From: JAFGCR01 sp964538225
GTDB taxonomy: Bacteria > Patescibacteriota > Gracilibacteria > UM-FILTER-43-11
Assembly (NCBI GenBank): GCA_964538225.1
Contig: CAZIDW010000028.1
Coordinates: 1 to 14,911, forward strand
Reading direction: 5' to 3'
Length of the DNA stretch: 14,911 nucleotides
Made by a program: the position numbers and the translations under genes. The notes beneath the pieces were generated by a model. That model had not been told where the DNA came from. It made no database searches and saw nothing but the letters and a program-made list of their open reading frames with translations. Below, in pieces: positions 6,450 to 14,819 of the stretch (its first letter is position 1; the number at the start of each line of letters is the position of its first letter).

Positions 6450-6478
6450 TTACCTTTTGGCATCAACACCACTAATAT
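6450..6478 (+). promoter_or_regulatory. Possible dnaN promoter
   Basis: TAATAT (6473-6478) ends 25 bp before the dnaN ATG, the same distance as at the clearer promoters here. The -35 candidate TTACCT (6450-6455), 17 bp upstream, is poor. The call therefore rests mainly on spacing. Confidence 0.35.
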
Positions 6479-6502
6479 TTTGTCTAACTTTAAAAATAGG
6501 CA

Positions 6503-7609
6503 ATGCGTTTAACTTGTTCCCAGAAAGATTTTGCCGCCGCTTTGAGTATCACTAACAAAGCTGTCGGCCTTAATAATACCCTACCGGTTCTTAATAATGT
6601 CTTATTAAAAGCTGAGGGCAAAAAGCTGTATTTTACCACCACAGACTTAGAAGTCGCTATCAGCTATTGGATTGAGGCGGACATCCAGAACGAAGGTGAA
6701 ATCACCATTCCCTCTAAACTGCTGACCAATTATGTCAATTACCTGAAAGACGACAAGGTCGACTTGTCTGTAGAAGAGGGTGGGAGTGTTTTAATAAAAA
6801 CCAACGACTCTAAAACCAAAATCAAAGGCATCCCCGCCAGCGAGTTTCCCTCTATTCCGGTTGTTGAAAAAGAGGGGGCTTTTACTCTTAGCGCGAAAGA
6901 TCTTAACTTCGCCATTAACCAGGTTTCTTTTGCCGCTGCCCTGAACACAACACGCCCTATTTTAACCGGTGTTTTTCTAGACATCACAAAAAACACCCTT
7001 AAAATGGCGGCCACCGACAGCTACCGGCTGGCCGAAAAAAATCTTACCCCCCAAAACCCCACTGGCGACATCTCATGTATTGTACCCGTTAAAACCACTA
7101 TAGAGCTTGGGAATATTTTAAGCTCCCTGAAAGATGAGAGCAAAGAGATGGAGGTCATCGTGTCTAAAAACCAAATATTTTTTGGCGCGGGTAAAATCAA
7201 AATAACCTCCCGGTTGATCGAGGGGCAGTTCCCCAACTACCAACAAGTGATTCCCAAAGACAGCAAAACAAAACTCCACTTATCTGTTTCGGATCTTAGT
7301 CTGGTTTTAAAACGCATCAATCTTTTCGCCAAAGAAAACAACAATAAAATTTTACTAAAAACGACCCCATCAGGCGTATTGGTGACCACCGACACAACCC
7401 AATATGGTGTCGGTGAGGTTGAATTAAAAACCAAAGCCGAAGGTGAGCCCAACGAAATTGCCCTCAACTCTCAGTTTTTATTAGATGTTCTGGGTAATAT
7501 CGGGGTTAGCGATGTTGTTATCGAACTGGGGGATAAAACCTCTCCCGCTATTGTGCGCGCGAGCGGCAAAGACGACTATGTCCACATTATTATGCCGCTT
7601 AAGATTTAA
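6503..7609 (+). CDS. dnaN: DNA polymerase III beta subunit (sliding clamp)
   Basis: This 368-residue protein is full length for DnaN, with three clamp domains of about 120 residues each. Recognisable landmarks include the start MRLTCSQKDFAAALSITNKAV, the domain 2 segment ATDSYRLAE, the signature SRLIEGQFPNYQQVIP (about 235-250) and the C-terminal IIMPLKI. The end of the chain forms part of the pocket that binds clamp-interacting peptides. The protein encircles DNA as a dimer and gives the replicative polymerase processivity. The gene is more AT-rich than mfd and the PBP gene downstream, as is its upstream gap. No dnaA is adjacent. The ATG at 6503 has only a weak AGG three bases upstream as a possible ribosome-binding site. 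Confidence 0.97.
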   Translation: MRLTCSQKDFAAALSITNKAVGLNNTLPVLNNVLLKAEGKKLYFTTTDLEVAISYWIEADIQNEGEITIPSKLLTNYVNYLKDDKVDLSVEEGGSVLIKTNDSKTKIKGIPASEFPSIPVVEKEGAFTLSAKDLNFAINQVSFAAALNTTRPILTGVFLDITKNTLKMAATDSYRLAEKNLTPQNPTGDISCIVPVKTTIELGNILSSLKDESKEMEVIVSKNQIFFGAGKIKITSRLIEGQFPNYQQVIPKDSKTKLHLSVSDLSLVLKRINLFAKENNNKILLKTTPSGVLVTTDTTQYGVGEVELKTKAEGEPNEIALNSQFLLDVLGNIGVSDVVIELGDKTSPAIVRASGKDDYVHIIMPLKI

Positions 7610-7712
7610 ATTTTAACCGCTCTCACCGCTCACATCACCAAAAATTTTTAATATGTGATACCTGGTACAGGATTTTTTGTTACCAGGTAACTGTCTGTTG
7701 TGTGTTGCTCGC
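7610..7712. other. dnaN-mfd intergenic region
   Basis: The 103-bp gap has no terminator-like stem followed by a T-run. Its one notable structure is the pair of 9-bp palindromic arms at 7659-7689. mfd may be expressed by read-through from dnaN or from a weak promoter here that I cannot place. Confidence 0.4.
7659..7689. promoter_or_regulatory. Paired TACC-N-GGTA palindromes (operator-like)
   Basis: TACCTGGTA (7659-7667) and TACCAGGTA (7681-7689) are perfect reverse complements of each other. Each is also a palindrome around its central base. The start-to-start distance is 22 bp, two helical turns, as for two dimers bound side by side. The second arm ends 23 bp before the mfd ATG, where a -10 region or start site would be expected. 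In RNA the arms could instead pair as a 9-bp stem with a 13-base loop that includes T6. Confidence 0.5.
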
Positions 7713-10700
7713 ATGAATATTTATTCCCATTTTCCATCCAGAGCTCATCGTGAGATTTTTGACACTCTCCAGCCGGAACAGCCGCTGGTTATTTCGGGTG
7801 CGGGGAACATCAGCGCGAAGGGGTATTTGGTCAGCGACTATATCGACCTGAAAAAACCCAGGAATATTTTTTGGCTTACCAATGACAACAAAGACATCTA
7901 CGACATCCGCAACAATATGCCCTTTTGGTCTCCACACCCCATCACCCCCCTGGATAAACTCCGGCAGGAAGACAGGGATGACTATCGGATTACTGAGACC
8001 ATTATTAACATCCAACAGCCCCAGCCCCGTTTTTACCTGCTGTCTTATAAAGATGTGGGCATCCACCTTCCCGCCTTTCATGAATTGGTGGAACAGGGGG
8101 TGGTGATTGCCAGCGGGCAGGAAATCCGCACGGTGGATTTTTTTAACCAGCTGATCCAGATGGGATACCAGCCCAGCGCGGATATTATCCTTAAAAAAGG
8201 CGAATATCGCCGTTCGGGCGGGGTGGTAAACGTTTTTCCCCCCAACTCCGGTCATATGATTAAAATCGAAGTCGAATACGACAAAGTAGCTGGTATTTGG
8301 TCTTACAACCAGGAAACCAAACAGTTGGGCAAAAAACTGGAAAAAGCCGACCTTCTTCCCCTTAACGCCACAGGGTCGGAGGATATTACCATCCTTGATC
8401 ATGTTACCGAGGATGATTTGCTGATTATTGATGATATTGATGAGCAGACAGATGCTTTTTTAGAGAAGATTGACAACACTAAGGCCAAGAAAATCTTTTT
8501 TACCTCCTTCCCCCAAAACGACCAAGAATATTTCCACCTGCGCTATTTATCCGTTTTAAAATATTACAGTGTTTTTGACCTCCTGAACGATTTAAGAGAC
8601 AAGATCCAGCGCGGATGGAAGATCAACATCCTCACCAAGCGCGCTAAAGAACTGGGAAATATCTTTAAAGAGGAGAATATCCAGTTCTCCACTCACAATA
8701 AACCCGACAAAAAAGTCGTCATCCTGGATGCGGCCGGCCTGGAGCATATTCCAGCCTCCTTCCAGAACCCGGAGCTTAAAATCCAGCTTCTGACTGATAA
8801 AGAAATCTTTAATCTTAAGCGTTCCGCGCGCAGTAGGGTCGGGCAGAAGATCAACCTCGATTTCCTCACCGGCCTCCGTGTGGGAGACTTGGTGGTGCAT
8901 CTGGACCACGGAATCGGGCGCTTTTTGGGTGTCGACACCAAGACTATCGACGAGATCAACCGCGAATACCTGGAAATCGGCTACGCGGAAAACGACCGCC
9001 TGTTCGTGCCGGTCGACCAGGCGGACAAGGTCAGTAAGTACGTCGGGGGCGAAGAACACGAACCCCAACTCACCCGCCTGGGTTCAGTGGAATGGAAAAA
9101 TGTCAGCCAAAAGGTCAAAAAAGAAACCCACAAAGTCGCCAAAGAGCTTTTGGGTCTGTTTGCCCAGCGTGCCAAGGCCAAAGGACATAATTATGGGCAG
9201 GATACGGATGAACAGCGGCGTTTTGAGGCCCAGTTCCCGTATGAAGAAACCCCCGGCCAAATGAAAGCCATCCAGGATGTTAAGACTGATATGGAAACCG
9301 ACCAACCCATGGATCGTTTGGTTTGCGGGGATGTGGGATTCGGCAAGACTGAAGTGGCTATGCGTGCCGCGTTTAAGGCGGCTCAGGCAGGCAAGCAGGT
9401 GGCGTTTGTATCGCCTATCACCATTCTGGCCGACCAGCACTATAAGACTTTTTTAAGACGAGCACGCAGTTTTAATGTCCGTATCGAAATGCTAAGCCGT
9501 TTCCGTTCCGCCAAAGAACAGCGCGCGATTATCGGACAACTGCGAAAAGGGGATATAGACATCATCATCGGCACCCATCGCCTTTTTCAGCCGGATGTTC
9601 GTTTTTTTGATTTAGGCTTGGTGATTGTTGACGAAGAACAACGCTTCGGCGTGAAACAAAAAGAGAAGTTTAAACAGATGCGCAGCCAAGTGGATATTCT
9701 GACTCTCACAGCCACTCCCATTCCCCGCACAATGAACCTGGCGCTCAACAAGTTGCGCGACATTTCCACCATCACCACCCCGCCCCCCGGCCGGCTGCCG
9801 ATTATTACAGAAGTCCGGCGTTACAGCGACCATCTGATTAAAGAGGCTATCCAGAAAGAGATTGAGCGGGACGGGCAGGTCTACTTTTTGCATAATCGTG
9901 TGGAAACAATTGAAAGCATCGCCGAGAAGCTCCGCAAGCTGATGCCGGACATCCGTTTTCTGGTCGCCCACGGCAAACTGAATTCGACGGACCTGGAGTC
10001 GCGCATCCTTAGGTTTAAAAATAAAGAAGCCGATGTCCTCGTTTCATCGACTATTATCGAAAACGGGATCGACCTGCCCAACGCGAACACACTGATTGTG
10101 GATGACGCGGAAAACTTCGGGCTCGCTCAGCTTTACCAGTTGCGCGGGCGTATTGGCCGCAGCAAAGCACAGGCGTACGCTTATTTTATGTATCAGGCGC
10201 GCCAGCTTCGGCTGGACGCCAAAAAACGTCTTCGGGCCATTGTGGACGCCAGCGAACTGGGTTCCGGCTTCCAGATCGCTCTGCGCGACCTGGAAATCCG
10301 TGGCGCGGGGGATATCTTAGGCATCAACCAGCACGGCACCATCCGGGTAGTCGGCGTGAATCACTTCCTGCGCATGCTCAATAAGACGATTGAAGATATG
10401 CAGGCCGGCGGCGCAGCTGTCGAGAAAGAGGAACGGCCGGATGTCATCATCGAGCTGCCTCTTGAGGCGTATATCCCCGACAAATACATACCCGACACGA
10501 AAGATAAGATCAATGTCTATCAAAAGCTGTCGTCAGTCAATACTTTGGAGCTTCTGGAGGAATTCCGGGAGGATCTTATCGCGGAATACGGGCAGTTCCA
10601 CAGACAGGTCAGCAACCTGTTCCAGATCCTGAAGATCAAAATCTTCGCCCGGATGGCCGGCATTGTCCACATAAAAGCTCTGACCATGGGCAACGCGGGC

Positions 10701-10889
10701 AAACAGATCGTCCTGCACCTGAGCCCCTCAGTGACCGCGGAACCGGTTGTAAACCTGCTGAAACATAACCCCAAATGGCTGGTGAGCGGGGATAAGCTGA
10801 AAATTGACATGAAAGAACTTGGTTTCAATTGGGTAGAGGCCCTGAAAAAAGATATAAAAAGATTGATTTTAAAGCCAAAGACCGCTTAA
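7713..10889 (+). CDS. mfd: Transcription-repair coupling factor Mfd
   Basis: Mfd is the translocase that pushes stalled RNA polymerase off lesions and recruits UvrA. From the ATG at 7713 it has 1058 residues, slightly shorter than E. coli Mfd. The N-terminal UvrB-like region contains KGEYRRSGGVVNVFPPN, matching the conserved RGxFxxRGxxxDVFP element. The RNA-polymerase-interaction domain begins near residue 386 (LRVGDLVVHLDHGIGRFLGV). The RecG-like motor follows: Walker A GDVGFGKT (539-546), DEEQ (640-643), TATPIPRT (666-673) and motif VI LRGRIGR (810-816). A TRCF C-terminal domain closes the protein. A longer frame from a TTG at 7677 would add 12 residues lying across the palindrome pair and is less likely. 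The downstream PBP gene starts 10 bp after its stop, so the two are probably cotranscribed. Confidence 0.96.
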   Translation: MNIYSHFPSRAHREIFDTLQPEQPLVISGAGNISAKGYLVSDYIDLKKPRNIFWLTNDNKDIYDIRNNMPFWSPHPITPLDKLRQEDRDDYRITETIINIQQPQPRFYLLSYKDVGIHLPAFHELVEQGVVIASGQEIRTVDFFNQLIQMGYQPSADIILKKGEYRRSGGVVNVFPPNSGHMIKIEVEYDKVAGIWSYNQETKQLGKKLEKADLLPLNATGSEDITILDHVTEDDLLIIDDIDEQTDAFLEKIDNTKAKKIFFTSFPQNDQEYFHLRYLSVLKYYSVFDLLNDLRDKIQRGWKINILTKRAKELGNIFKEENIQFSTHNKPDKKVVILDAAGLEHIPASFQNPELKIQLLTDKEIFNLKRSARSRVGQKINLDFLTGLRVGDLVVHLDHGIGRFLGVDTKTIDEINREYLEIGYAENDRLFVPVDQADKVSKYVGGEEHEPQLTRLGSVEWKNVSQKVKKETHKVAKELLGLFAQRAKAKGHNYGQDTDEQRRFEAQFPYEETPGQMKAIQDVKTDMETDQPMDRLVCGDVGFGKTEVAMRAAFKAAQAGKQVAFVSPITILADQHYKTFLRRARSFNVRIEMLSRFRSAKEQRAIIGQLRKGDIDIIIGTHRLFQPDVRFFDLGLVIVDEEQRFGVKQKEKFKQMRSQVDILTLTATPIPRTMNLALNKLRDISTITTPPPGRLPIITEVRRYSDHLIKEAIQKEIERDGQVYFLHNRVETIESIAEKLRKLMPDIRFLVAHGKLNSTDLESRILRFKNKEADVLVSSTIIENGIDLPNANTLIVDDAENFGLAQLYQLRGRIGRSKAQAYAYFMYQARQLRLDAKKRLRAIVDASELGSGFQIALRDLEIRGAGDILGINQHGTIRVVGVNHFLRMLNKTIEDMQAGGAAVEKEERPDVIIELPLEAYIPDKYIPDTKDKINVYQKLSSVNTLELLEEFREDLIAEYGQFHRQVSNLFQILKIKIFARMAGIVHIKALTMGNAGKQIVLHLSPSVTAEPVVNLLKHNPKWLVSGDKLKIDMKELGFNWVEALKKDIKRLILKPKTA

Positions 10890-10899
10890 CTTTAAAGGC

Positions 10900-13800
10900 A
10901 TGAAAATGAAACCCTTTTCACAGCTTTGGGCGGTGTTGAAAAACACAACCGCGTCCGCGCGCCGGAATCCCCGCCGTATTTTGAGGGTGATTAAATGGCT
11001 GATCGTGGGGGGCATCATTTTTTTCACCCTGGGTGCTATTCTGGTAATCGTTACTATTTTACCCTCCCTCCCGGATATCAATAACATTCAGAACCTGGTG
11101 GCTGCCCAGTCCAGCGCGATTCACGACCGCGAGGGCAATCTGCTTTACACCATCCACGGCGAGGAGAACCGCGAAAATATTCCTTTGGCCGATGTGCCCC
11201 AGCATGCAATCAATGCGGCGCTGGCGATTGAAGATGACCAGTTTTATGAACACGGCGGTGTGGATTTTCCCGCCATCATAAAAGCGGTGTGCCACGAAGT
11301 GCACATCTGCTCCACACCCCGGGGGGGTTCCACTATTACCCAGCAGTTTATTAAAAATGCTTTTTTGAGCCCGGAACGCACGTATACACGTAAACTCAAA
11401 GAAATCATCATGGCGCTCCAGCTGGAAAGCCGGTTTACCAAGGATGAGATTCTGGAAATGTATTTAAACCGCATTCCGTACGGGTCCAGCACTTACGGGA
11501 TCGAGCGCGCGGCTAACGCGTTTTTTGACAAATCAGCCAAAGACCTCACATTGGCCGAGAGCGCGGCGCTGGCCGCCATCCCCAAAGCTCCTACGTACTT
11601 TAGCCCTTACGGGGATCACAAACACGCCTCGATCACCGTTGGCGCGGAGGAGGTTATAAAGATGAATATCCGCTCAGAACAGGACCTGGTGGATATCAAC
11701 CCCGATTTCATCAGTAACGGTCTGTTGGGGAAGACGTATTCTTTCGGTGGGTGTGCGGACAGAGCAGAGGAAGACAGCAGTGAGGCCGGCGGAGAAGATG
11801 GCGGAGAAGAGCCGCCGGCCGAATGTTTTGATATTTACATAAAGGGCCGTGCGGATTTCGTGCTGGGCCGCATGCGCGAGCTGGGTTATATCACCGATGA
11901 CGAATATGACCAGGCAGTGCAGAAAGCGGAACACCTTGTTTTTAAGCCGTTTATGGCAGAGATCAAAGCGCCGCATTTTGTGATGTACATCCGCCAGATC
12001 CTGGAAGAGCGGTACGGGAAAGATAAAATCGAGAAAGGCGGGCTCAAAATCACCACCACGCTGGATCCCAGGCTTCAGGAGGAGGCTGAAAAAGCGATTG
12101 AGGCTTACGCGGAACGCAATCTGATTAATTATAAAGCCACGAATGCCAGCCTGCTCGCTTCCGACCCGAACAACGGCCAGATCCTGGCCATGGTCGGTTC
12201 TGTGGATTACTGGAATGACGAGATTGACGGCAAGGTCAATGTGGCCCTGCGCCCCCGACTGCCAGGGTCCTCCTTTAAACCCATTTCTTACGCGGCCGCT
12301 TTTTTGCAGGGGTACGCACCGAGTACAGTTTTATATGATGTTAGGACGAAATTTGGCGGGTGGTATGAACCGGAAAATTACGACGGGGAATACCGCGGGC
12401 CGGTTTCTATGCGCCAGGCGCTGGCACATTCTTTGAACATCCCGGCCGTGAAGGCCGGCTATTTGGCGGGCATTCCCAATGTACTGGATTTGGCGCGCAA
12501 AATGGGGATTCAGCTGAACCAGCCGGAGGACTGGTACGGCCTGTCACTTTCTTTGGGGGCGGGCGAGGCACGCCTGCTGGACATGGTCTCCGCGTACAGC
12601 ATTTTCGCTAACGGAGGCTATAAAATGGATCCGGTTGCCATCCTGAAGGTCGAGGACCGCAACGGTAATATCTTAGAGGAGTACCAGGCTCCTAAAAACC
12701 GCACGCTGATTTTAGACCCACAAGTCACATATCTTATCAACCACGTGCTGAGCGATGTGGGCGCCCGCCCCGAAGGCTGGTGGCGCCAGCGCCTCAGTAT
12801 CCCCGGCCAGGTGAACGGCGCGAAGACCGGCACGTCCAATAAAGAACGGGGCGAGATCAATATCCCCCTGGACACCTGGCTTGTCGGTTATACGCGGCGA
12901 CTCACGGCCGGTGTGTGGGCGGGGAATAACGACGGCACCCCCCTGAGCTTTAAGGCCAGCGGCCTGGATACAGCTGGTGGTATTTGGCATGATTTTATGG
13001 TTGAGGCGACTAAAGATTTCCCCCGTGAGGATTTTGAGCGTCCGGAAGGCATCAAATGGGTCCGTATTTCGGAAAAAACCGGCAAGCTGCCGTCTGAACA
13101 CACCCCTGAAGACGTCATTAAGACCGGTGTGTTTGCCAGCTTTTCCGTGCCCCGGGAATACGATACTTCCTATCGCCTGGTCGAAATCGACAAGATCTCC
13201 GGTAAGCTGGCCACTGAATACACACCGGAAGCGGCTGTGGTGGAAAAGGCTTTTTTTGAACACCACTCCATCCTCCCGGATAACGAGAACTGGGAATCCG
13301 CGGTACGGCGATGGGCCAGGAAGAATGATGAGGACGAAAGCCCGCCTGAAGAATACGACGACATCCACACCCCGGCAACGATGAAGGTGAAGCCCGAGAT
13401 CGTCATCACTTCGCCCAAAAGCCTGGCCACCGTCAGCCCGCCGTTCATCGGAGTATGGCCGACTATCGATTCGGCCGCGGGCGTCGCCAAAGTCGATTAT
13501 TACTGGGACGGCGAATTGTACCACACAGCCACCCATTCCCCTTTCAAGGGCAGTTTAGAAGTCTCCGCCCGTGAGAACCGCAAGGGCTCAGAACACACCA
13601 TCCAGGCCATCGTGTACGATACTTATTATCGCTCTAACCAATCTTCCATCAAGGTCAAAATCGGGGAAGACGATGTGGCGCCTGTTATTAATTTCGCTTA
13701 TCCCGGCGATGGGGCGCGGCTGGATGCCGGCACCTCCATGGCTACCCAGGTGTACGCGTCCGACCCGAACGGCGACATTCTTAAGGTTGAATTTTATATG

Positions 13801-14280
13801 GACGGTGTTTTAAAAGATGTCGTCCGCCAGCCCCCTTACCTGTGGCAGTTTACTGTGCCGGAAGAAGCCGGCGGACACACCATCCGCGCCAAGGCGTATG
13901 ATCATGCCAAAAATTCCGCTATGGCTGAAATCGATATCACCTCTAAACCTTCTGATACAGCTCTGCAGGGGGGTGCCTCGCGGATTTTGGATCCGTACCG
14001 CAACGCGTCCTTCACCGCGGGCAAACGCGTCCTTATACAGGCTTATCTGAACGAAGAAGACCGCAGTCAGCTTGAAGAACTGATCATCCTGGCTAAGCGG
14101 GAAGGTCAGCGTTCGATTGAAGTGGCTAAAGCGCTGGGCGATCCGGATTCCGGCGGAGCTTATACCTACACCTTCATTTGGGACGCTGTGCCGGCCGGTA
14201 AGTATGAACTGCAGATGAAAGCAACCCTGCAGGACGGGAAAATCCGCTTCAGCCAGCGGGTGCCGATTGTGGTGCGATAG
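10900..14280 (+). CDS. Class A penicillin-binding protein (PBP1a type) with three C-terminal Ig-like domains
   Basis: The 1126-residue protein has a cytoplasmic basic N-terminus and one membrane span (about 31-54). A GT51 glycosyltransferase follows, with catalytic E111 in IEDDQFYEHGGVDF, GGSTITQQFIKNAF (142-155) and RIPYGSSTYG. The transpeptidase has SSFK (S457 nucleophile, K460), SLN (511-513) and KTGTS (642-646), so both activities look intact. Between the two lies an insert (about 250-310) with an acidic loop and two cysteines (C285, C309). After the transpeptidase a module is duplicated (about 722-746 and 764-788; GKLPSEHTPE and GKLATEYTPE). Three Ig-like domains follow (about 830-923, 928-1020, 1030-1126). 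This makes it much longer than usual PBP1a; the tail may bind wall or surface layer. AAAGG at 10894-10898 suits initiation at the second ATG (10906) better than at 10900, so the true start may be two codons later. Confidence 0.94.
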   Translation: MKMKPFSQLWAVLKNTTASARRNPRRILRVIKWLIVGGIIFFTLGAILVIVTILPSLPDINNIQNLVAAQSSAIHDREGNLLYTIHGEENRENIPLADVPQHAINAALAIEDDQFYEHGGVDFPAIIKAVCHEVHICSTPRGGSTITQQFIKNAFLSPERTYTRKLKEIIMALQLESRFTKDEILEMYLNRIPYGSSTYGIERAANAFFDKSAKDLTLAESAALAAIPKAPTYFSPYGDHKHASITVGAEEVIKMNIRSEQDLVDINPDFISNGLLGKTYSFGGCADRAEEDSSEAGGEDGGEEPPAECFDIYIKGRADFVLGRMRELGYITDDEYDQAVQKAEHLVFKPFMAEIKAPHFVMYIRQILEERYGKDKIEKGGLKITTTLDPRLQEEAEKAIEAYAERNLINYKATNASLLASDPNNGQILAMVGSVDYWNDEIDGKVNVALRPRLPGSSFKPISYAAAFLQGYAPSTVLYDVRTKFGGWYEPENYDGEYRGPVSMRQALAHSLNIPAVKAGYLAGIPNVLDLARKMGIQLNQPEDWYGLSLSLGAGEARLLDMVSAYSIFANGGYKMDPVAILKVEDRNGNILEEYQAPKNRTLILDPQVTYLINHVLSDVGARPEGWWRQRLSIPGQVNGAKTGTSNKERGEINIPLDTWLVGYTRRLTAGVWAGNNDGTPLSFKASGLDTAGGIWHDFMVEATKDFPREDFERPEGIKWVRISEKTGKLPSEHTPEDVIKTGVFASFSVPREYDTSYRLVEIDKISGKLATEYTPEAAVVEKAFFEHHSILPDNENWESAVRRWARKNDEDESPPEEYDDIHTPATMKVKPEIVITSPKSLATVSPPFIGVWPTIDSAAGVAKVDYYWDGELYHTATHSPFKGSLEVSARENRKGSEHTIQAIVYDTYYRSNQSSIKVKIGEDDVAPVINFAYPGDGARLDAGTSMATQVYASDPNGDILKVEFYMDGVLKDVVRQPPYLWQFTVPEEAGGHTIRAKAYDHAKNSAMAEIDITSKPSDTALQGGASRILDPYRNASFTAGKRVLIQAYLNEEDRSQLEELIILAKREGQRSIEVAKALGDPDSGGAYTYTFIWDAVPAGKYELQMKATLQDGKIRFSQRVPIVVR

Positions 14281-14438
14281 TTTTTTTATTAGCGAATCGA
14301 AGCAGTCCGCCGTAACGTTAGTGAAGGCGGAGTATTTTGGGATAGCGGAGGGTGGGGGTGGGTAACGTTTGCGCCTAAACGAACGTTAGTGCGTGAGCTA
14401 AAGCTAAGAGTCGGGTATACGCCTGTTGTGCGCTGTGT
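14281..14438. other. Non-coding segment with repeated AACGTT motifs, attC-like
   Basis: No gene is seen. AACGTTAGTG occurs at 14314-14323 and 14382-14391, with the related AACGTTTGCG at 14364-14373. TCCGCC (14306-14311) and GGCGGA (14326-14331) form a stem around the first copy. A T7 run follows the PBP stop codon, but I find no clear stem before it. The segment ends with GTATACGCCTGTTGTGC (14415-14431). AAC/GTT junctions and GTTGTGC/GCACAAC cores resemble integron attC sites, though strict RYYYAAC/GTTRRRY is not met. Confidence 0.4.
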
Positions 14439-14759
14439 TTATTCATCCCCCTCTTCCTTTGTTTCTTGAATTCTTTCCCTGATTTCCATTGCAAGTGCTT
14501 TTGGAGATTGATAGTCTTTACCTTTTTTAACTTCTATGCGAACTTCTGAGCCGTCAGGCAATACTCCCACAGCATAAACTCTGCCCTTATCTTTTTCAAT
14601 TAGACCGGATTGCCTGAAATTTGCCCCAAGTTTTCGCAAATAATCATTTAATTTGCCGCCATTGATATGTTCAATAGCAAATGACTCAGGTAACCGATCT
14701 ACTTCTTCCTCTGTCATACTTGCAATGCCTTGTTCATATTTTTCTAATTCTGTACTCAT
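14439..14759 (-). CDS. Uncharacterised 106-residue protein, probable cassette gene
   Basis: I do not recognise the family. The protein is small, acidic at both ends and without signal peptide, membrane segment or cysteine. An N-terminal helical part (SMTEEEVDRLPESFAIEH) leads to a basic helix (KLNDYLRKLGANFRQSG). A likely beta hairpin follows (GRVYAVGVLPDGSEVRIEV), then a charged C-terminal helix. Conserved-looking Gly/Asp turns and a good extended -10 promoter upstream support a real gene. It runs opposite to every other gene in the window and its DNA is clearly AT-richer than the PBP gene, which suggests acquisition. The inverted GTTGTGC cores around it fit a gene cassette. Alternatively it is an ordinary small resident gene. 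Confidence 0.75.
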   Translation of the reverse strand: MSTELEKYEQGIASMTEEEVDRLPESFAIEHINGGKLNDYLRKLGANFRQSGLIEKDKGRVYAVGVLPDGSEVRIEVKKGKDYQSPKALAMEIRERIQETKEEGDE

Positions 14760-14790
14760 TTTAAAAGAATTAAAGATTACTTATCTTTTA

Positions 14791-14819
14791 ATTATATCAT
14801 AAATAAACATGGTGCACAA
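14791..14819 (-). promoter_or_regulatory. Extended -10 promoter of the reverse-strand gene
   Basis: On the reverse strand TGA-TATAAT (14799 down to 14791) is a perfect extended -10 box. The -35 candidate TTGTGC (14819 to 14814) is 17 bp upstream and overlaps the GTTGTGC core. The start site should be near 14784, about 25 nt before the ATG at 14759. There is no ribosome-binding site. Confidence 0.7.

Larger units (their letters stand above)
5847..6502. other. Candidate replication origin (oriC) upstream of dnaN
   Basis: This AT-rich, gene-free gap of 656 bp directly precedes dnaN. It contains DnaA-box matches to TTWTNCACA: TTTTGCACA on the reverse strand (5903-5911), TTATCCACA (5943-5951), TTTTCCACA (6032-6040) and TTATACACA (6043-6051). 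A one-mismatch copy, CTTTCCACA, is at 6021-6029. From about 6121 to 6260 the sequence is very AT-rich and could unwind; it includes the inverted repeat ATAACA/TGTTAT (6164-6181). dnaN next to oriC is common, but dnaA, the usual left neighbour, is not in this window. The alternative is a DnaA-regulated dnaN promoter region. Confidence 0.7.

Noticed and set aside
7677..7712. TTG start adding 12 residues to Mfd
   Set aside because: The extra codons overlap the palindrome pair and have no ribosome-binding site; the peptide after the ATG at 7713 matches the usual Mfd N-terminus better.
7680..8402. 240-codon open frame on the reverse strand
   Set aside because: It is antisense to the mfd N-terminal region, with no recognisable domain; mfd is convincing throughout.
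12712..13536. 274-codon open frame on the reverse strand
   Set aside because: It lies wholly inside the PBP gene, has no promoter, and its composition is that expected from the GC-rich complementary frame. The forward protein has clear catalytic motifs.
14306..14331. Intrinsic terminator of the PBP gene
   Set aside because: The TCCGCC/GGCGGA stem is short with a 14-base loop and is not followed by a T-run; the T7 run at 14281 comes before it, not after it.
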